Assembly (NCBI GenBank): GCA_015661135.1
Contig: JACVXW010000165.1
Location: 1-7,590, forward strand
From: Chloroflexota bacterium
GTDB lineage: Bacteria > Chloroflexota > Limnocylindria > Limnocylindrales > CSP1-4
Direction: 5' to 3'
Length of the DNA stretch: 7,590 nucleotides
A program made the translations under genes and the position numbers. The notes below the pieces were generated by a model, which did no database searches, had not been told where the DNA came from, and worked only from the letters and a program-made list of their open reading frames with translations. Every line of letters starts with the position of its first letter. The first letter of the stretch is position 1. Shown here piece after piece: positions 1 through 7,590 of the stretch.

Positions 1-1
1 G

Positions 2-148
2 GTCGTCACGGAGTCCGCAACAACCTGCCTTGCGCTGGCGACCTGGGACTTCGAGGCCGTCATGCTCGAGAATCCCGCGCTCACCCTCGCGATCCTCCGC
101 GGCGTCGCTCTGCGGCTGCGAGAGGCGACCGAGGCGATCCGACACTGA
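2..148 (+). CDS. C-terminal end of a probable cyclic-nucleotide-binding (Crp-type) domain protein, 5' truncated
   Basis: An open frame enters from the left edge and stops at TGA 146-148, giving 48 residues. The tail reads like the end of a cNMP-binding beta-roll: a Cys-Leu-Ala-Leu strand, then Trp-Asp-Phe-Glu, then 'ENPALTLAILRGVALRLREA', which matches the helix that closes such domains ('hP.hh..hL..hA.RLRE'). No DNA-binding helix-turn-helix follows, so it would be a stand-alone effector domain or the end of a larger protein rather than a complete Crp/Fnr regulator. It lies 25 nt upstream of a nucleotide cyclase gene on the same strand, which fits a sensor of that enzyme's product, but that link is inferred. 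The family call rests on pattern recognition of a short tail only. Confidence 0.6.
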   Translation, partial: VVTESATTCLALATWDFEAVMLENPALTLAILRGVALRLREATEAIRH

Positions 149-173
149 CCGGGCCAGCACGCTGCCCCGACGC

Positions 174-2945
174 ATGACCAGCGAACCTCGCGCCGCGGAC
201 CCCGCGACGGACGGGCCTTCAGGCCTCCCGGACACGCTGGTGTTCCTGTTCTCCGACATCGAGGGTTCGACGCGCCTCGAGCAGGCAGTCGGGACGATGG
301 CCTATGCCGCACTTCGGGAACGCCATCGGGCGCTGCTCCGAGCCGCCTTCGCCGCCAACGGGGGCCGGGAGCAGGGCACCGAGGGCGACTCCTTCTTCGT
401 GGTGTTCCCGACGGCCAGCGGCGCGGTCGCGGCTGCCCTCGATGCCCAGCGCGCGCTCGCCGCCGAGGTTTGGCCGGCAGACTCGCCCATTCGCGTCAGG
501 ATGGGCGTGCACGCGGGTGAAGCGACCATCGTCGGTGGCAGCTTCGTCGGGCTTGCGGTCAACCGCGCAGCGCGGATCGCCGGCGTCGCCCACGGCGGCC
601 AGGTGCTCGTGTCCGAGGCAATCCGGACCCTGCTCGGCCAGGGCCTCCCGGCTCGCGCCGCGCTGCTCGACCTCGGTGCGCACCGGCTCAAGGATCTTCG
701 CGAGCCGGAGCGCATCCACCAACTCACGGCGCCGGACCTGCCGGCGACGTTCCCGCCGCTTGCCACGCTGGACGCGCGACCGAACAACCTGCCGACCCAG
801 CTGACCTCATTCGTGGGGCGGGACGAGGAGCTCGCGAAGGCGTGCGGCCTGCTCGCGGCGAATCGCCTCGTGACCCTCACCGGGCCCGGCGGCACCGGCA
901 AGACCCGGCTCTCGCTCCAGGTCGCCGCGTCCGCGATCGACGATCACCCGGACGGCGTGTTCTTCGTGCCGCTCGAGACGGTCCGCGATCCGGGCCTCGT
1001 CGCCTCGAGGATCGCCCTGGAGATCGGCCTGTCCGAGCCGGCGGGCCGATCCGGCCAGGATGTCCTCGTCGAGTGGCTCGGCACGAAGCGAGTGCTGCTC
1101 GTTCTCGACAATTTCGAGCAGGTCGTTGACGCCGGCCCGCTCGTTGCCGACATCCTGCGGGCGGCATCGGGCCTGAAGGTCATCGTCACATCGCGCTCCC
1201 CGCTCCGCATCTCGGGCGAGCAGGAATTCCCGGTCCCGGGGCTGCCCGTCCCGCCGGACCCGCGCAACCTCGGTGGCTACCAGGAGGCCCTGCGCAGCGG
1301 CGCCGGCGTCATCGACCCGGCCCGGCTCTCGACCTACGAAGCGGTCCGCCTGTTCATCGCCCGCGCCGTCGCTGTCAAACCGGACTTCGCGGTGACCAAC
1401 GAGAACGCGCCCGCCGTCGCGGCGATCTGCGCCCGGCTGCACGGCATGCCACTGGCCATCGAACTGGCGGCAGCGCGGGTGAAACTCCTTACGCCCGACG
1501 CCATCCTGGCCCGCCTCGAGCACCAGTTGAACCTCCTCGCGGCGGGTGCACGCGACCTGCCCGCGCGCCAGCAGACGCTTCGGGGCGCGATCGCCTGGAG
1601 CTACGACATCCTTGACGAGCCCGGGCGCCGCCTCCTCGAGCGGCTCTCTGTCTGTGCCGGAGGCTTCGACCTCGAGGCAGCGGAGGCGATCGGCGGTGCG
1701 TCCCCCGGGGCCGGCATGGACGTCCTCGACGGCCTGATGGCCCTCGCCGATCAGAGCCTCATCCGGTCCGTGGACGGGGCCCGGCCGCGATTCCAGATGC
1801 TCGAGACGATCAGGGAGTTCGCGGCCGAGATGCTCGAGGCACGCGACGACAACGCCGCGATCCGCGACCGCCATGCCCGCTGGTATCTCAACCTCGCAGA
1901 GAGCGGCTCGCCGCGCATGTCCGGCGACGACCAGCGAGCGCTCCTGGAGCAACTCGAGCTCGAGCACGACAACATCCGGGCCATCCTGGACCGGGCGGCC
2001 GGTGCCGGCGACGCGGATACGGCCATCCGCCTTGCGTTCGCCATGTGGCGCTTCTGGCAGAAGCGCGGCCATCTCAACGAGGCGCGCCGCCGCCTCGAGG
2101 CGTTCGCCGCGGCACCCTGGTCACACGAGGTCCCGGTCCTGCGGGCCCGGCTGGTGGAGGCGCTCGGCGGGGTCCTCTGGTGGCAGGCCGACCTCGTCGC
2201 CATGAAGGTGGCGTACGGCGAAGCCGTGGAGATCTGGCGTCGGCTCGGCGAGAAGGCCGAGATCGCCAACGCCCTCTACAACTACGCCTTCGCCTTCACG
2301 ATGACCCCGGACCCCAACGGGGACCCGTCCACCGTGGATCCGGAAGGCGAGGGCGCCCGCTCCCAGGAGGAAGCACTCGTCCTGTACCGGGAGATTGGCG
2401 ACCGGCGCGGCGAGGCGAACGTCCTGTGGGGCATCGGCAACCGCGCCTTCTTCCTGAAGAAGGACGATGCCGGCGAGGCGAACTTCCGGGCAGCGCACGA
2501 GCTGTTCCAGGCCGTCGGCGACACGACGATGGCGGCATGGGCACTCCACATGCTGGGCGGCGCGCTCGACCGCCGGGAACGTCATGACGAGGCCGCCCCG
2601 TACTACCGCATGGCACTCCGGCACTTCCATGACGCCAGCGACGCGGCCGGCATTGCCCTCGTCCTCGACGACCTCGCCATGTCGGCGATCCTGGTGGGCG
2701 ATCTCGAACGGTCGGCCCGGCTTCGCGGCGCGGCTCGCCGCCTCACCGCCGTGACGGGTGCGAACCTGGCCGCCTATTCCGAGAAGTTCCTCAGCGGGTT
2801 CCTTCCCCATGCGGAGCGCCTCTCCGCCGAGGACGAGCAGCGCCTCCAGGCCGAAGGCGCCGCGATGACCCTCGACGAGGCAGTCGCCTTCGCCCTGACG
2901 GTCCCCGCGGACGAGCTCGACCGCCAGGAGCAGACTCGCCCGTGA
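174..2945 (+). CDS. Class III adenylate/guanylate cyclase - STAND ATPase - TPR regulatory protein
   Basis: The predicted protein has 923 residues. Residues 20-185 form a class III nucleotide cyclase domain: FSDIEGST (26-33) carries the first metal Asp (D28), GDSFF (71-75) the second (D72), and NRAAR (130-134) the transition-state Asn and Arg. A STAND/NB-ARC-like ATPase follows, with Walker A GPGGTGKT (237-244), Walker B LLVLDNFE (308-315), the sensor VIVTSRS (336-342) and GMPLAIELAA (424-433). A winged-helix-like stretch lies near 460-545 and TPR-like helical repeats near 590-860. No C-terminal LuxR-type helix-turn-helix is visible, unlike many relatives. The protein is probably cytosolic; no signal peptide or membrane segment is seen. 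It should make cAMP (or cGMP) under control of an ATP-driven switch and a TPR ligand platform. ATG 174 is chosen because the frame upstream of it overlaps the preceding gene; no clear Shine-Dalgarno precedes it. The residues that normally choose the purine base are atypical (G68 and S123), so the substrate is uncertain. Confidence 0.9.
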   Translation: MTSEPRAADPATDGPSGLPDTLVFLFSDIEGSTRLEQAVGTMAYAALRERHRALLRAAFAANGGREQGTEGDSFFVVFPTASGAVAAALDAQRALAAEVWPADSPIRVRMGVHAGEATIVGGSFVGLAVNRAARIAGVAHGGQVLVSEAIRTLLGQGLPARAALLDLGAHRLKDLREPERIHQLTAPDLPATFPPLATLDARPNNLPTQLTSFVGRDEELAKACGLLAANRLVTLTGPGGTGKTRLSLQVAASAIDDHPDGVFFVPLETVRDPGLVASRIALEIGLSEPAGRSGQDVLVEWLGTKRVLLVLDNFEQVVDAGPLVADILRAASGLKVIVTSRSPLRISGEQEFPVPGLPVPPDPRNLGGYQEALRSGAGVIDPARLSTYEAVRLFIARAVAVKPDFAVTNENAPAVAAICARLHGMPLAIELAAARVKLLTPDAILARLEHQLNLLAAGARDLPARQQTLRGAIAWSYDILDEPGRRLLERLSVCAGGFDLEAAEAIGGASPGAGMDVLDGLMALADQSLIRSVDGARPRFQMLETIREFAAEMLEARDDNAAIRDRHARWYLNLAESGSPRMSGDDQRALLEQLELEHDNIRAILDRAAGAGDADTAIRLAFAMWRFWQKRGHLNEARRRLEAFAAAPWSHEVPVLRARLVEALGGVLWWQADLVAMKVAYGEAVEIWRRLGEKAEIANALYNYAFAFTMTPDPNGDPSTVDPEGEGARSQEEALVLYREIGDRRGEANVLWGIGNRAFFLKKDDAGEANFRAAHELFQAVGDTTMAAWALHMLGGALDRRERHDEAAPYYRMALRHFHDASDAAGIALVLDDLAMSAILVGDLERSARLRGAARRLTAVTGANLAAYSEKFLSGFLPHAERLSAEDEQRLQAEGAAMTLDEAVAFALTVPADELDRQEQTRP

Positions 2946-3361
2946 CCCCGATCCGCCTGACCGTCCGGACCAGTGCGCCGCCCGAGGTTGTCTGGCTCTG
3001 GCTCACCGATCCTGCCCACGTCGAGCAGTGGTTCACCGCCGCCAGTCCGGTCGGTCAGGTCGGCGAACCGTACGTGCTCGACTTCGGGGACGGCAGCGTC
3101 GTCCGTGGCGCAATCGTCGAGGTCGTCCCGGCACGCCGGTTCGCGCACCGCTGGGCGTGGCTGGACGCGGAGCCGCGGCAGGAGACACTGGTGACCTGGA
3201 GTCTGCGGGCGCTCGAGGACGGCGGGTCGGAGATCGAGCTGCTCCATGAGGGCGGGGACGAGGCCGGCGCCGACGCGACCATCCGCGACGACCACGAGGC
3301 CTACTGGTCCGGCTACCTCGACGACCTGCGCGACGTGCTCGAGGACGCCACTGACGCATGA
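2942..3361 (+). CDS. SRPBCC / AHSA1-like (START-fold) domain protein
   Basis: The predicted protein has 139 residues and starts at GTG 2942, which overlaps the TGA of the cyclase gene (GTGA). An AGGAG at 2926-2930 lies 11 nt upstream of the start. The pattern fits the AHSA1/polyketide-cyclase-like SRPBCC family: 'APPEVVWLWLTDPAHVEQWF' (12-31) is the typical opening strand and helix, then Asp-Phe-Gly-Asp-Gly (47-51), an alternating strand 'RRFAHRWAW', a strand with Thr-Leu-Val-Thr-Trp, Glu-rich 'EIELLHEG' and the closing helix W122-L133. The length is normal for the family. These proteins bind hydrophobic ligands in a deep pocket; the ligand here cannot be told from sequence. The overlap with the cyclase gene implies translational coupling and a shared transcript, so it may be an accessory factor or ligand-binding partner of that regulator (inference). 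Confidence 0.8.
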   Translation: MTPIRLTVRTSAPPEVVWLWLTDPAHVEQWFTAASPVGQVGEPYVLDFGDGSVVRGAIVEVVPARRFAHRWAWLDAEPRQETLVTWSLRALEDGGSEIELLHEGGDEAGADATIRDDHEAYWSGYLDDLRDVLEDATDA

Positions 3362-3417
3362 CCTCGGCCTGCGAGATCGGGGCCCCCGCCAGGACGGCGG
3401 CTCCGGTGCCGACGGAC

Positions 3418-3423
3418 TAGACT
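3418..3423 (+). promoter_or_regulatory. Possible -10 element (TAGACT) for thyX, leaderless start
   Basis: TAGACT fits the TANNNT -10 pattern and ends 6 nt before the ATG at 3430, so transcription would begin at or next to the start codon. No Shine-Dalgarno lies in the preceding bases, which agrees with leaderless translation, a common arrangement in high-GC bacteria. No good -35 hexamer is visible 16-18 nt upstream. The call rests on one hexamer and its position. Confidence 0.4.
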
Positions 3424-3429
3424 CCGCGG

Positions 3430-4258
3430 ATGACGGTCGAAGCGTCCCTGCGCGAGAAGACCGGGATCCCTCGGAACCCCGGCCGAGCCGAGCTCGGGAT
3501 GAAGGCGACGCTCCTCTTCCCGAACCGGGAGATCGTCGAGCAGTACTACGTCCCGCTGATCTACACCGCCTGCCGGACCTGCTATTCCGAGCTCCCGCCG
3601 GAGGAGATCTTCCGGCGCGCCACGGACGGCGAGATCGATGTCGCCAAGATGCAGAAGCGGCAGCACGATCGAGCACGTGGTGTTCACCTTCGGGATCACC
3701 GGGGTCTCACGGACGCTGTCGCATCAACTGGTGCGGCACCGGGCCGGCGTGGCGTTCGACCAGCAGAGCCAGCGCTACGTGACCTACAAGCAGGCGGCCA
3801 CGATGCTCCCCCACTCGATCGCCGAGGCGGACGAGGACCTCCGGGCCCGCTATGAGGACCAGGTGGAATCTTCGATGGCCCTCTATGGCGAGCTGGTGGG
3901 CTCGGGCATTCCCGGCGAGGATGCACGGTTCGTCTTTCCCAACGGCACCCGCACCAACCTCGTCATGACGACGAATCTGCGGGCGCTCATCCACATGTCC
4001 GGGCTCCGCCTGTGCACGATGGCCCAGTGGGAGATTCGCCGCCTGTTCCAGCTCATCCGCCACGAGATCTTCACGGTGAGCCCGTTCCTGGGGTCATTCC
4101 TGGCCCCCAAGTGCGTCCCGCTCGGCTACTGCGACGAGATGGGCAACCGGGACGGTCACTGCCCCATCCGTCCGCACAAGGACCGCGTCCTGGAGGCCTG
4201 GGCGGACAAGGCGAAGGCGGCCCGGGCCGCCGGACGCGAGCTGCCGGTCCAGCCATGA
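3430..4258 (+). pseudogene. thyX: Flavin-dependent thymidylate synthase ThyX, frame broken by an apparent internal deletion near 3658
   Basis: ThyX methylates dUMP to dTMP using methylenetetrahydrofolate, NADPH and FAD. The N-terminal part lies in one frame (3430-3657, 76 residues, with 'ACRTCYS' and ending Lys-Met-Gln-Lys). The rest lies in another frame (about 3659-4258, 199 residues): STIEHVVFTFGI, SHQLVRHR (RHR codons 3734-3742), QQSQRYV, a Thr-Arg-Thr-Asn-Leu segment, NLRALIHMSGLRL and AQWEIRRL. All are ThyX hallmarks, and 'KCVPLGYC' is near the C-terminus. Joined, the product would be about 275 residues. The segment that usually joins the halves (roughly 'LI..V..SGH', including a His that contacts FAD) is missing, so about 29 nt seem to be lost rather than a single base. 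The unshifted N-terminal frame runs on to 3855 as nonsense; the C-terminal frame has an ATG at 3638, but that fragment would lack the N-terminal part. The gene ends in ATGA overlapping the next gene. An assembly or sequencing error is a real alternative to a true pseudogene. Confidence 0.85.
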
Positions 4259-4932
4259 GGATCCGGCTCCAGTTCGACCGGATCGGGCCGGGCGTGGAGA
4301 TCGGGCCGCATCGCCACGGGGTGGAGACCGTCGTGTATGTCGCCGGCGGGGAGTTGGTTTTCGAGCACGGTGAGGGCCTGGAACGGCGCGCGGTCGTCCG
4401 GGCGGGCGACGTGCTCTATGAGGCCCCGGCGGAGTTCCACCTGGTCCGGAACGAGGGCACCGTTGACGCCCTTGCGCTCCTCGCCTCCACGGACCCGGAT
4501 CCGCGTCGGATCGGGGCCATGCTCCGGCGCTGGGAGGACGACGCGGAGCCCGTCCGACGGGGCGCGGCGGCCGAGATCATCGCGGACGGCGGCATCCGGC
4601 GTCGCCGCCTCGTGTGCCCGGGCGACTTCGGGTCCGCCGCGTTCACCGTCACCGAGGTCGAGATCGCGCCCGGCATCGCCGACGAGTGGCACCGCCACCC
4701 GCGGGCCGAGCACGCGATCGTCGTCTTCGAGGGCCGCGGCGTGGTGACCGTCGGGGGTGAGACCGAGACGCTCGAACCGCTCAAGGGCATCCGGGTCGAG
4801 GAGGGCCGCCCCCACCGGGTCGAGAACACCGGCCGGACCACCCTCCGGTATTACGTCTGCTCGTCACCGGGGATCGACCCGATGTCGGACCGGCAGACCG
4901 CCGAGGCGCCTCGCCGCCGCCTGGACGCCTAG
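4255..4932 (+). CDS. Bicupin (two cupin_2 domains) protein
   Basis: The predicted protein has 225 residues and starts at the ATG that overlaps the thyX stop (ATGA), so it is likely coupled to thyX. It holds two cupin barrels. The first has GPHRHGVETVVYVAGG (17-32), with metal-ligand candidates H19, H21 and E24, and the second motif GDVLYEAPAEFHLV (51-64) with H62. The second has EWHRHPRAEHAIVVFEG (144-160), with H146, H148 and E152, and the second motif EEGRPHRVENTG (182-193) with H187. Both sites keep the usual 3-His/1-Glu metal set, so both could bind a divalent metal. A linker rich in Arg and Asp (81-115) joins the barrels, and the last 20 residues look disordered. Cupins range from dioxygenases and isomerases to sensors, and no substrate can be named. 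No Shine-Dalgarno is visible, consistent with reinitiation after thyX. The gene converges with punA across a 20-nt gap that holds no terminator hairpin. Confidence 0.85.
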   Translation: MRIRLQFDRIGPGVEIGPHRHGVETVVYVAGGELVFEHGEGLERRAVVRAGDVLYEAPAEFHLVRNEGTVDALALLASTDPDPRRIGAMLRRWEDDAEPVRRGAAAEIIADGGIRRRRLVCPGDFGSAAFTVTEVEIAPGIADEWHRHPRAEHAIVVFEGRGVVTVGGETETLEPLKGIRVEEGRPHRVENTGRTTLRYYVCSSPGIDPMSDRQTAEAPRRRLDA

Positions 4933-4952
4933 CGCGGCTACCTCAGCCCCGG

Positions 4953-5822
4953 TCAGTCCAGGTCGGCGATGAACCGGCGGACGACGCGCGCCAGGTGGGG
5001 GCCTGCCTCCAGCCCCGCCGCGAGGACCTCCTCGTGGGTGAGTGGATCGCCGCTGTAGCCGGCTCCGGCGTTGGTCACGAGCGACACACCCACGACTTCG
5101 AGGCCGGCCCAGCGGGCGGCAATGCACTCGAGCACGGTGGACATCCCGACGGCGTGCCCGCCCAGGGCGGCCAGCATGCGAACCTCCGCCGGCGTTTCGT
5201 AGTTCGGCCCGGTCAGGCCCACATAGATCCCATCGGCAAGGGTCACGCCCTCGGCCACGGCGGCTGCGTGGAGGCGAACGCGGAGCCGCGGGCTCCAGGC
5301 CTCGGTCAGGTCCGGGAACCGTTCCCCGATCGATACGGCGTTCGGGCCGATCAACGAGTTCAGCCCGGTCAGGTTGATGTGGTCGCGGATGACCATGAGG
5401 GTGCCCGGACCAAACGTCGGGTCCAGGCCGCCGGCCGCGTTAGTCAGGAAAACGGCGCGTGCGCCGAGCCGGGCGAAGAGCAGGACCGGCTGGACGACCA
5501 GACCCGGGGCGTTGCCTTCGTACAGGTGGAACCGGCCCTGGAGCATGACGACCGGCTTCCCGCCGAGGCGACCGAGCAGGAGCCGCCCGGCGTGCCCCGG
5601 GGCAGTCGCGGCCGGCCAGCCCGGAAGGTCGGCGAATGGAATGGCGACCGGGTCCTCGAGATCGTCGGCGAGCCCGCCGAGCCCAGACCCGAGGACGATC
5701 CCGACCTCCGGTACGAGCGGCGATCGGGCGCGGACCGCGGCCAGGAGGGCGTCGAGGCGGCCCGGCTGCTGGAATGGAGCGATGCGAGTCGACGGATCGA
5801 TCACCGGATCTTCCGCGCTCAT
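4953..5822 (-). CDS. punA: Purine-nucleoside phosphorylase, trimeric type (guanosine/inosine)
   Basis: The predicted protein has 289 residues, normal for the trimeric class. It cleaves inosine, guanosine and their deoxy forms with phosphate to the free base and (deoxy)ribose 1-phosphate in purine salvage. Seen motifs: GIVLGSGLGG (41-50) phosphate loop; TAPGHAGRL (73-81) with H77; MLQGRFHLYEG (93-103) with R97 and H99; LTNAAGGLD (126-134); GLTGPNYETPAEVRML (202-217), whose E209 should match the base-binding Glu of human PNP; GMSTVLECI (226-234); and SLVTNAGAG (247-255), whose N251 should match the base-binding Asn. E plus N favours 6-oxopurines over adenosine. ATG 5822 is chosen because GGAGG (5828-5832) sits 5 nt upstream; the open frame beyond it to 6095 has no family similarity. 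The gene follows moaA on the same strand by 88 nt. The symbol follows Bacillus usage. Confidence 0.93.
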   Translation of the reverse strand: MSAEDPVIDPSTRIAPFQQPGRLDALLAAVRARSPLVPEVGIVLGSGLGGLADDLEDPVAIPFADLPGWPAATAPGHAGRLLLGRLGGKPVVMLQGRFHLYEGNAPGLVVQPVLLFARLGARAVFLTNAAGGLDPTFGPGTLMVIRDHINLTGLNSLIGPNAVSIGERFPDLTEAWSPRLRVRLHAAAVAEGVTLADGIYVGLTGPNYETPAEVRMLAALGGHAVGMSTVLECIAARWAGLEVVGVSLVTNAGAGYSGDPLTHEEVLAAGLEAGPHLARVVRRFIADLD

Positions 5823-5910
5823 GCGGGCCTCCAGAGGTTCGTCCAGGGGGTCGACGGCCGGTGCCCGCAGCTTCTGCCGCCCGACGGAAGTACCGACACC
5901 GGGATGCCTG

Positions 5911-7284
<1,374 letters not shown>

Positions 7285-7350
7285 CGTACGACGCATCCCC
7301 GGGACTGGCCCCGGCACACCTGTGGCGATCACGAGCCCGGATGCGAGTGC

Positions 7351-7396
7351 GAGGTCTGGTACCTCCGTCCCCGGGGTTCCGGTACGACTAGCGTAC
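7351..7396. promoter_or_regulatory. Two 15-bp inverted repeats in the moaA / 7484-gene divergent region
   Basis: The first repeat has arms GAGGT and ACCTC around 5 nt (7351-7365). The second has arms GTACG and CGTAC around ACTAG (7382-7396). Both have a 5-5-5 layout, and their centres are 31 nt apart, close to three helix turns. The second overlaps candidate -10 hexamers on both strands (TAGCGT on +, TACGCT on -), neither with a clear -35. They could be operator half-site pairs for the divergent genes, but 5-bp arms are short and the arm sequences differ, so chance is a serious alternative. Confidence 0.22.
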
Positions 7397-7483
7397 TGCC
7401 CAGCGAGTCCCCACGGGGCGACCATGCCTTCAGCACCCGAACCCCGGCCGGCAGCCGGGCATTGCCGTGAAGGACAGCATCAG

Positions 7484-7590
7484 ATGGCCACCACCGAGCA
7501 GCGCAGCGGCTTCCGCCTCCCGTGGGCTTCGGACGCCGAGCCCGAAACCGACGCCGGGACGCCGGAGACGGATCTCGAGTCGCTGGATCC
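7484..7590 (+). CDS. N-terminus of an unidentified protein, 3' truncated by the window edge
   Basis: ATG 7484 is preceded by GAAGGA (7469-7474) at 9 nt, the clearest Shine-Dalgarno on the + strand in this window, and the frame stays open to the right edge. The 35 visible residues begin MATTEQRSGFRLPW and then become acidic and rich in Thr, Glu, Asp and Pro, as in a disordered leader ahead of a folded domain or membrane segment. There is no hydrophobic stretch yet, so no signal peptide. I do not recognise the family. It is transcribed away from moaA and could share a divergent control region with it. Confidence 0.6.
   Translation, partial: MATTEQRSGFRLPWASDAEPETDAGTPETDLESLD

Noticed and set aside
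807..2072. Long 421-codon open frame on the - strand opposite the cyclase-ATPase gene
   Set aside because: An antisense shadow of a strongly supported gene in GC-rich DNA; the translation has no domain motifs.
3358..3420. A 20-codon frame starting at ATG 3358 (overlapping the SRPBCC stop as ATGA) and ending at TAG 3418-3420
   Set aside because: No recognisable product and no conservation evidence; its stop overlaps the likely thyX -10 element, and the composition is plain Ala/Pro/Thr-rich GC-biased sequence.
3600..3720. Programmed ribosomal frameshift in thyX
   Set aside because: No slippery heptamer or downstream pseudoknot is evident, and a simple frame change would still leave about ten conserved residues missing.
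4933..4952. Bidirectional terminator between the convergent cupin and punA genes
   Set aside because: The gap is 20 nt with no stable hairpin and no T-rich tract.

Overview
The window is uniformly GC-rich coding DNA with short intergenic gaps and 4-nt start/stop overlaps. It looks like chromosomal DNA of a free-living high-GC bacterium. A cyclase-STAND ATPase-TPR regulator, a ThyX-type thymidylate synthase and a trimeric purine nucleoside phosphorylase together suggest Chloroflexota (a soil or freshwater lineage) or, less likely, Actinomycetota. This placement is an inference; no rRNA or other marker is present. I see no tRNA, rRNA, insertion sequence, CRISPR array or phage gene.

Left block, + strand (1-4932). 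The tail of a probable cyclic-nucleotide-binding protein (2-148) is followed 25 nt later by a 923-residue class III nucleotide cyclase fused to a STAND ATPase and TPR repeats (174-2945). A small SRPBCC/AHSA1-like protein (2942-3361) overlaps its stop codon. Next comes a flavin-dependent thymidylate synthase gene, thyX (3430-4258), whose reading frame is broken near 3658. It probably starts from its own promoter, as a leaderless or nearly leaderless transcript. A two-domain cupin protein (4255-4932) overlaps the thyX stop.

Right block, - strand (4953-7284). It converges on the left block with a 20-nt gap. It encodes MoaA (first step of molybdenum cofactor synthesis) followed by purine nucleoside phosphorylase. 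The moaA frame is intact through both iron-sulfur clusters, but where MoaA proteins normally end in Gly-Gly it reads His-His and runs on for about 82 residues. Four DnaA-box-like 9-mers lie exactly in this run-on stretch (6096-6170).

Right edge. After a divergent intergenic region, a new + strand gene starts at 7484 and leaves the window.

How the parts relate: the cNMP-binding protein and the cyclase could form a second-messenger pair; thyX and punA both serve nucleotide metabolism; moaA is a cofactor gene with no partner visible here. The main points for a second look are the broken thyX, the altered moaA end with its DnaA-box cluster, and the non-canonical substrate-selecting residues of the cyclase. 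I did not find a convincing new multi-gene system.
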